From positions 307,214,984-307,278,983 of the forward strand of contig NC_053390.1 in the NCBI RefSeq assembly GCF_905171765.1: 64,000 nt of DNA. The letters run 5' to 3'. The position numbers were made by a program, and so were the translations under genes. Under the pieces are notes generated by a model. The model saw only the letters and a program-made list of their open reading frames with translations. It had not been told where the DNA came from and searched no databases. Each line of letters starts with the position of its first letter. Position 1 is the stretch's first letter. The DNA comes from Bufo bufo (taxonomy: Eukaryota > Chordata > Amphibia > Anura > Bufonidae). Positions 57,836-64,000 of the stretch are shown piece after piece.

Positions 57836-58085
57836 ATAGTAACATAGTTTATAAGGCTGAAAAAAGACATTTGTCCATCCAGTTCGGCCTGTCATCCTGC
57901 AAGATGATCCAGAGGAAGGCAAAAAACCCTGTGAGGTAGAAGCCAATTTTACTCACATTAGGGAGGAAAAAAATTCCTTCCCGACTCCAATCAGGCAATC
58001 AGAATAACTCCCTGGATCAACGACCCCTCTCTAGTAGCTATAGCCTGTAATATTATTACACTCCAGAAATACATCCAGTAGGGCC
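57836..58085. repeat. Anuran interspersed repeat (SINE-like)
   Basis: Begins TAGTAACATAGTTTATAAGG and AAAAAAGACATTTGTCCATC, continues CAGTTCGGCCTGTCATCCTG and ATTCCTTCCCGACTCCAATC. I recall this as a very common, well conserved repeat in frog DNA; its class is uncertain. Confidence 0.7.
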
Positions 58086-58415
58086 CAGAATTCCAGTTAC
58101 AGAGGAAATTGAATGGAGCAGTGATCACACATGCACCATGCCACTCCATTCAATGAAGAGATAGCCAAGTGCTGTACTTGTCTATGTTTATTAGTCGTCT
58201 AAACCAGTTGTGCCCAACCATTTTTCGTCTGAGGGCCGCACTAGACATGGTATAAATTTCACGGGCCAGAACCAGGTAGAAGAAGAAGAAAATCTCTTTT
58301 TGTCCCTCAGTGGGGAAATTTTGGCATAACAGCAGCAATCACATTTACAACAGGAGCAAAAATAAGAGTAATTAGAAATCAAAGAGTAAAATACAAGAAA
58401 AAAATAACACAGAAT

Positions 58416-58790
58416 TTACTTTAAAAATTCACTACTGGGTTTCTGGGAACAGTGGTGGTTATAAATCCTAACCGCTGCTGGGAGGAAGGACCTCCGATAA
58501 TGTTCCTTCATACATGAGGCTGGAGAGCTGTCACTGAAGGAGCTCTCCATCTCCACAACAGCTTTGTGCATGGGCTGGGGGACATTGTCTACCAATGATG
58601 TTAATTTTGCTAGAGTTCTTCTGTCATCCACTTCCTGCACTGGATCAAGGGGACAACCTAGGACAGAGCTGGCCTTCTTAATGAGCTTATCTAATCTCTG
58701 TCTGGTAGCTTTGCCAGAAAGAAATGCAAAAACTGTGAGGGGGCACATGTGAGCATTACTAAAATACATAATATGTAGGCCTTCAAATCT
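58416..58790 (-). pseudogene. LINE ORF2 C-terminal fragment inside hAT element
   Basis: Minus-strand frame with SGKATRQRLDKLIKKASSVL, GCPLDPVQEVDDRRTLAKL, DNVPQPMHKAVVEM and RRSFLPAAVRIYN. This matches the region after the reverse transcriptase in L2/CR1-type LINE proteins as found in fish and frogs. The reverse transcriptase itself is absent. The frame is open but has no start. Confidence 0.78.
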
Positions 58791-58854
58791 GTGTTGGAGG
58801 CTGCATTTGGAGCCTCTGTTGCAGATTCTGTCGAAAGACCAGACAAAAAAGTGG

Positions 58855-59465
58855 GGTGACAGGAGGAGGAGGGAGTAGGGTCCCTAGTGAGGTGACAGGA
58901 GGAAGGGGGAGCAGGGTCACTAGTGGGGTGACAGGAGGAGGGGGGAGCAGGGTCACTAGTGGAGTGACAGGAGGAGGGGGGAGTAGGGTCACTAGTGAGG
59001 TGACAGGAGGAAGGAGGAGCAGGGTCACTAGTGGGGTGACAGGAGGAAGGGGGAGCAGGGTCACTAGTGGGGTGACAGGAGGAAGGGGGAGCAGGGTCAC
59101 TAGTGGGGTGACAGGAGGAGGGGGGAGCAGGGTCACTAGTGGGGTGAAAGGAGAAGAGGGAATCAGGGTCACTAGTGGGGTGACAGGAGGAGGGGGAGCA
59201 GGGTCACTAGTGGGGTGACAGGAGGAAGGGGGAGCAGGGTCACTAGTGGGGTGACAGGAGGAAGGGGGAGCAGGGTCACTAGTGGGGTAACAGGAGGAGG
59301 GGGGAGCAGGGTCACTAGTGGGGTGACAGGAGGAGGGGGGAGCAGGGTCACTAGTGGGGTGACAGGAGGAGAGGGGAGCAGGGTCACTAGTGGGGTGACA
59401 GGAAGAAGGGGGAGCAGGGTCACTAGTGGGGTGACAGAAGGAGGGGGGAGCAGGGTCACCGGGGA
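58855..59465. repeat. 36-bp satellite, about 17 copies
   Basis: Unit GGGTCACTAGTGGGGTGACA then GGAGGAGGGGGGAGCA. A unit length divisible by three gives long Gly/Ser or Pro/Leu-Thr open frames on both strands. Inside the hAT element. Confidence 0.95.
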
Positions 59466-59878
59466 CCAGTCACATGAGTCCATGCTCCTTACCTCTCCAG
59501 TGGCCCTGTCATGTTGCCCAAGGTTCTCGGCCGCGTGCTCCGCATTCCTTACTACAGCCACCACAGGTGCCGGCCCCTCCTCCTTCCAGCTCCCGCCGGT
59601 TTCCCCTGTCTGACCTGACTTGTATTGCTCTGGCGCGCTCATACCAACCAATAACAAAGCTCCTTGCTGTAAGGAGCTTTGTTATTGGTTATTTTAGACA
59701 CAGGCAGCATCGCTGCGCTGCCTGCGCCGTTCACAGCGCTCACTGCGCTGATGAATGTGGGGAAAAAGTCTAAGGTTTACTGGTACGCCATAGACTTTTT
59801 CCAGGGAGTCGCACGGACTGCATAGCACAGCTTCGCCGGCCGGATTTGGCCCGTAGGTTGGGAATCACTGCTCTAAAC

Positions 59879-62270
59879 CATGGATAAAGTGCAAATGCGC
59901 CTGTGTGACCACCACATTCCAAAAAAAAAAATTTACGATCAATTATAAGTAATATTATTGTTTGTTATTAATTGTAAATAATTATAACATGCAAACTTAA
60001 AAATATTTTGTCCCATGGGGGCATATGGAAACAATAAAGGGAGTTTTCCACAGGAAAATGTGTCTCCACTTGCAGTAGACTTTAGTATGACCGTTTGAAA
60101 CGTACTCTGTATGTTAAAACATTAGCAAACACCTTTAGCTCTGCTTCAGCTGCCATTACCCCCATCAGTGGTACTTCCACAATCAGCAATTTTTTTTTAC
60201 TTTCCCAGGTCTAAAACTTTAAAAAGATACTAATATAAAAGGCTTTCATGGATGAATTAGCCAAAACGGAACGGAAAACAAAAAACGGAAAGTGTGTCTA
60301 GTCAGCAAGGAAGTAAATGGCTCAGTGTTGAACAGGTTAGAACTCACTAACAATCCACTTAGAATGCAAAAATACTGTAACTGTAGCTATCTTTCCACTG
60401 ATAATGCAGAGATGAGGGAGCAAGAAAAGCCCATAAAGAAGCTGAAATGCTTGCCTTTTCCTGCTGTCAGGTTTAGAAGGCGAGAGTGGAGAAACAGTTA
60501 TAACTAATAAAAGGCTGGACAGTAATCGTAAAAATTCAATGCTAAAGTCAACTGAAAAGCTACAGAGCTGGCAGAAATGGATATCAACCAAAGCTGACCG
60601 AATGGTACCTGCAGATTGTAACACCAGCAGTCCGTGGCTTCTGGAGTCCCTTTGTTCCTGGTGGGCATTTCCATCAGAACACTCACCAACAGGTTTCTTC
60701 GGTGCTTCAGTCCAGTTCGCATCCACCTCCTCTCTCTCAGCAAGAATGGCCACTGGAGTCCTGAGACTGGAGACTGTTCCGCCAGACCTATGCGGCCTAC
60801 ACACATGCATTCCAAGGGACAGCACACACACACACCTCCATCTGCTCCAGTCTATAGCAACTCTCCTTCCAGTGGGAAGGTGCCTGAGCAATAGGTTCAG
60901 TTTGCTAGTGTTCTGAAGAGGTGTACCATATTATCATTTGCCTGCCCATGCACTGACCACTAACTGTTCTCGGATTTGACCCTTTTCTGCTTGACCTAAC
61001 CTCTGCCTGCTCTCCGTATTGATCCTGTGCTGTTTGCCCTGACCCTTAGACTGATTACTGGTTTGCACATACTCTGCCTGTCCTGATCTCTGCTTGTCCC
61101 TGACTATGGTTTTGCCTTATCCTCGGTGCTCTGCGCCAGTGTCTCATGACTTCCCATGGGTTAGCAGTCACCAAACTGAGACTACTTTAAAAGGTGGCAA
61201 TCTGGTGAAATCCAGGAGCTGCCAGCATAACTCCCTTAGGAGTAGCCCCAAGTCAAATACAGTATGTTCAGTGGCACAGCGGATCCACATCTGCTTTCAT
61301 AACATAGATGTTATATTACATGCTGTAGATTACCAACGATCATGACAAATCCCACAGATGGGGCAATGGTTTTTCCATTAGTTTTCCACCTTGGCCAGTG
61401 GAGGAGGTCTCAAGCAGGTGAACCCATCCTACACTATCAAAGATATCCTCATACCCATTTTGATGGGGTAATTCACATTAGGAGACCTATTTGACGACTG
61501 TTAAATCTCAGTACCAAATACTTGAATCCAAATTATAACCCAGACAGATACTTCAGACCAGTCTACGGATGAAGCATGCACACAGACACGTGATGTGCTC
61601 TTTCCTCTCTGATCTGTATATCAGGGAGCTCTCTTCTTCTTGCATCAGAAGTTAAACTGATTTCTAAAAGTCCTACAGTCCTTACCTAATACAAATTACA
61701 GGGTTGTCGGTGGCTTTTCATTCTTCAGCTGCTGCACAGATTCCTGGCTGTTGCTCTCAGCTCAAGATACTTATTTATCCATTCCTTTCATCTCAACATC
61801 TGTCTTATGCATAAAACATTCTTAGATGTATGTTGCTTCACACTTCATAAGGCATCAAGTCATGCGGGGTTAGAAAGATCAAAAGAATATCCAGTGGATG
61901 ACGGTGTTAATTGTGATTGCACTGAGTGGAAGGATGATGGGTGTCACTCTTGCCACCAAAAGAAGCAGGCCACTATATGAGTTTGCTTAATATGGTCATA
62001 GGGTAAGGTTTGAATTGACAGAGTTCCAATATATTTTTTTATTATGGGTACACTCATCAGGAAAATACATGTATGCTCATATATTTGAAATAATGGGAAT
62101 AATTGGCAATAGGGTAATAGAGCCCATTGGTTTGACATTTACACAATTAAAAAAATGGTTCCATGAGCTGAGATCTCTGAGGCCATTGCTGCATCAGACC
62201 ACCCAACAAAAGCCTAAGGAGGGACAATATCAGCATATATTTTCTATCTATACACCAAATCCTACCCAGT
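59879..62270. other. Unassigned DNA
   Basis: Mixed composition. A minus-strand frame of 184 codons (60337-60891) has no recognised motif; a possible exon-like block (about 60690-60765) ends at a GTGAGT. 60920-61150 is rich in CCTGCTCTC and CTCTGCCTGTCC words, as in some LTR-type repeats. None of this can be assigned. Confidence 0.35.
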
Positions 62271-62279
62271 CCCCTTTGT

Positions 62280-63260
62280 GCCCTCAAATAGAAGTTATGC
62301 CCCTTTACTGACCCTACACACTAGTTATGCCCCCTTAGTGCCCCTTTGCAATACAATGCTCATTTAGTGCCCCCTAATAGTAAGAATGCTCAGTTGTTGC
62401 CCCTTCACAGTAGTTATACCGCCTTAATACCCCTGTTTCTTTAATGCCCCACACAATAGCTATGCAACCTTCGTGCCTGCCCCACACAGTACTTTTGCTC
62501 CCTTAGTGCCCTCACACAGTAGTTGTGCCCCCTGTAGTACCCCCACACAGTAGTTATGTCCCCTTAGTGTCCCACACAGTAACTATGCTCCCTTAGTGCC
62601 CCTCACAGTAGCTATGTCCCCTTAGTGCCCCTTTGCAATACAATGCTCATTTAGTGCCCCCTAATAGTAAGAATGCTCAGTTGTTGCCCCTTCACAGTAG
62701 TTATACCCCCTTAATGCCCCTGTTTCTTTAATGCCCTACACAATAGCTATGCATCCTTAGTGCCTGCCCCACACAGTACTTTTGCTCCCTTAGTGCCCTC
62801 ACACAGTAGTTGTGCCCCCTGTAGTACCCCCACACAGTAGTTATGTCCCCTTAGTGCCCCTCACAGTAGCTATGTCCCCTTAGTGCCCCCTTTGCAATAC
62901 AATGCTCATTTAGTGCCCCATAATAGTAGGAATGCTCAGTTATTGCCCCTTCAGAGTAGTTATACTCCCTTAATGCCCCCTCACAGTAGAATATCCCCTT
63001 AGTGCCCCCACAGGAGTTATACCTCAGTGCCCTATAACAATAAGAATGCCCTGTTAGTGCCCCCACAGTAATGCTACTTTAGTGCTCCCACATAGTAGAA
63101 TACCCCACACAATAGAATGCCTGCTTACTGCCCTGTCACAAAAGTGCTGCCCCATTAGTGCCCCCTTACAATGGTGTCGCCTTCTTAGTGCCTCTTCACA
63201 ATAGTACTGCCCCCTTAGTACCGCCCCTTACAATAGTGTCGCCTTCTTAGGGTCCCTTTA
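62280..63260. repeat. Degenerate tandem array with 260-290-bp higher-order units
   Basis: Short units of the TAGTGCCCC / CACAGTAGTTATG type, grouped in larger repeats: TTTGCAATACAATGCTCATT recurs at 62344, 62632 and 62891. Related in wording to 45016-45885. Confidence 0.88.
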
Positions 63261-63264
63261 CAAT

Positions 63265-64000
63265 GTTAGTTTTAATAAATTTCCTATGATGTGCACGCAT
63301 GGCCACCACTGATGGATTGCATGGTGGTCGTAACCATGTAAACGAGCAGTGTATAATGCGATGGAAAAATGAATGAAGCCAGCAAAGGAAGCAATATGGA
63401 CAATCACAATAAATTACCAAGTAGCTTGTATTAACTTCCTCTACATAATAAATGCTATTTGCTGAAATGAAACAACCCCTTTAAGGGCCCTGTTTTACTA
63501 GGGGTCCGATTTGCTAGAGGTCCAATACAGTTTCCATCGAAGGATCCTCTGCTACTCTGGTGGGCCAGTATGACCTTGGGTGCATGTGTGGAATTTCCAG
63601 TGCAGGGAAGGAGACAGTAGGGGTGCCCGGACCTGTCACTCAGGGAGAGAGGAAATAGCTAAAGAGGAATAGCAGCGGTGAAGTTGTGCTCCAAGAGGTA
63701 AGGCCCACCGCTCGGTGCACTGAACAGCTCATTAGCATATGATAAACTGCAGATTTCAACAAGCGAGGTGTTGTTTTTGCTCAGCATGATCAACCCTAAT
63801 ACTGTAAGGTTGATGCTTCTGGCAGATGCTCTTTAATTATTATGACCTGAGCTTTATATTACATCAATACTATTATCATTAACCTTTCTATCATTGGCTG
63901 TTCATTTGTCTTTACAGCATTCCTTTTTTATTTTGCATACAGTCTGATTATGTCATTGCTGTATTTGTGTCCTATTTCTTCTTCATGATCATTACTCCAC
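63265..64000. other. Unassigned DNA
   Basis: A TTTAAGGGCCC (about 63480) may be one end of a TTAA element. Otherwise nothing recognised. Confidence 0.35.

Larger units (their letters stand above)
58205..59870. mobile_element. hAT-type element carrying a LINE fragment and a satellite
   Basis: Ends CAGTTGTGCCCAACCATTTT and (right) GTAGGTTGGGAATCACTG resemble hAT-Charlie termini. Duplication GTCTAAAC / CTCTAAAC (58197-58204, 59871-59878; 7 of 8). Left sub-terminal GGGCCGCACTAGACATGG and right GATTTGGCCCGTAGG words are hAT-like. No transposase remains. Confidence 0.87.

Noticed and set aside
58783..59657. Pro/Leu/Thr-rich and Gly/Ser-rich frames on both strands
   Set aside because: 36-bp satellite with unit divisible by three keeps frames open; no conserved domain.
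60337..60891. 184-codon minus-strand frame and possible exon ending at GTGAGT
   Set aside because: No recognised family, no convincing acceptor, composition changes along the frame; not supportable as a gene.

Overview
The window looks like intergenic and intronic DNA from an anuran amphibian (frog or toad). This rests on the repeat content: hAT-type miniatures with 8-bp target duplications, many TTAA-flanked foldback miniatures, Penelope-like retroelements, DD37E Tc1/mariner elements and GATA satellites. The species assignment is inference from remembered repeat families; no rRNA, mitochondrial or other marker is present. There are no operons, CRISPR arrays or prokaryotic genes, and most open frames are by-products of tandem repeats or transposons.

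The one cellular gene I can support is the 5' part of a CARMIL-family gene (best fit CARMIL3) on the minus strand. Six coding exons can be placed at 28915, 27.1 k, 12.95 k, 9.5 k, 9.2 k and 4.2 k, with consensus splice sites. They encode the N-terminal PH-like domain and the linker ahead of the leucine-rich repeats. The remaining exons should lie left of position 1. The introns (1.7, 14.1, 3.4, 0.2 and 4.9 kb) are filled with transposable elements.

Layout. 0-29 kb: CARMIL introns, with Tc1/mariner remains at 0.1-0.5, 5.5-7.1 (DD37E/TRT type) and 9.65-10.6 kb, about 25 miniature elements, a 66-bp minisatellite (20.2-21.1 kb) and a 1-kb GATA array (27.5-28.5 kb). 29-40 kb: upstream DNA with hAT miniatures, a 29-bp minisatellite (33.6-34.7 kb) and two hAT elements holding their own tandem arrays. 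40.0-44.7 kb: a hAT element that contains a second hAT element, which contains further miniatures and a 26-bp satellite, each with a recognisable target duplication. 46-56.8 kb: a Penelope-like element broken by two later insertions, a second palindromic Penelope-like element (46.9-50.6 kb) and a 5.2-kb TTAA element made of alternating inverted monomers and satellites (51.0-56.2 kb). 58.2-59.9 kb: a hAT element holding a LINE ORF2 tail and a satellite. 59.9-64 kb: mostly unassigned DNA plus a tandem array at 62.3-63.2 kb.

The most interesting signals are a short AGGACCTT...TGACGTCA module shared by DNA transposons and a retroelement, hammerhead-like motifs and head-to-head structure in both Penelope-like families, a nested insertion record readable from target duplications, and a probable one-base frame disruption in CARMIL exon 6.
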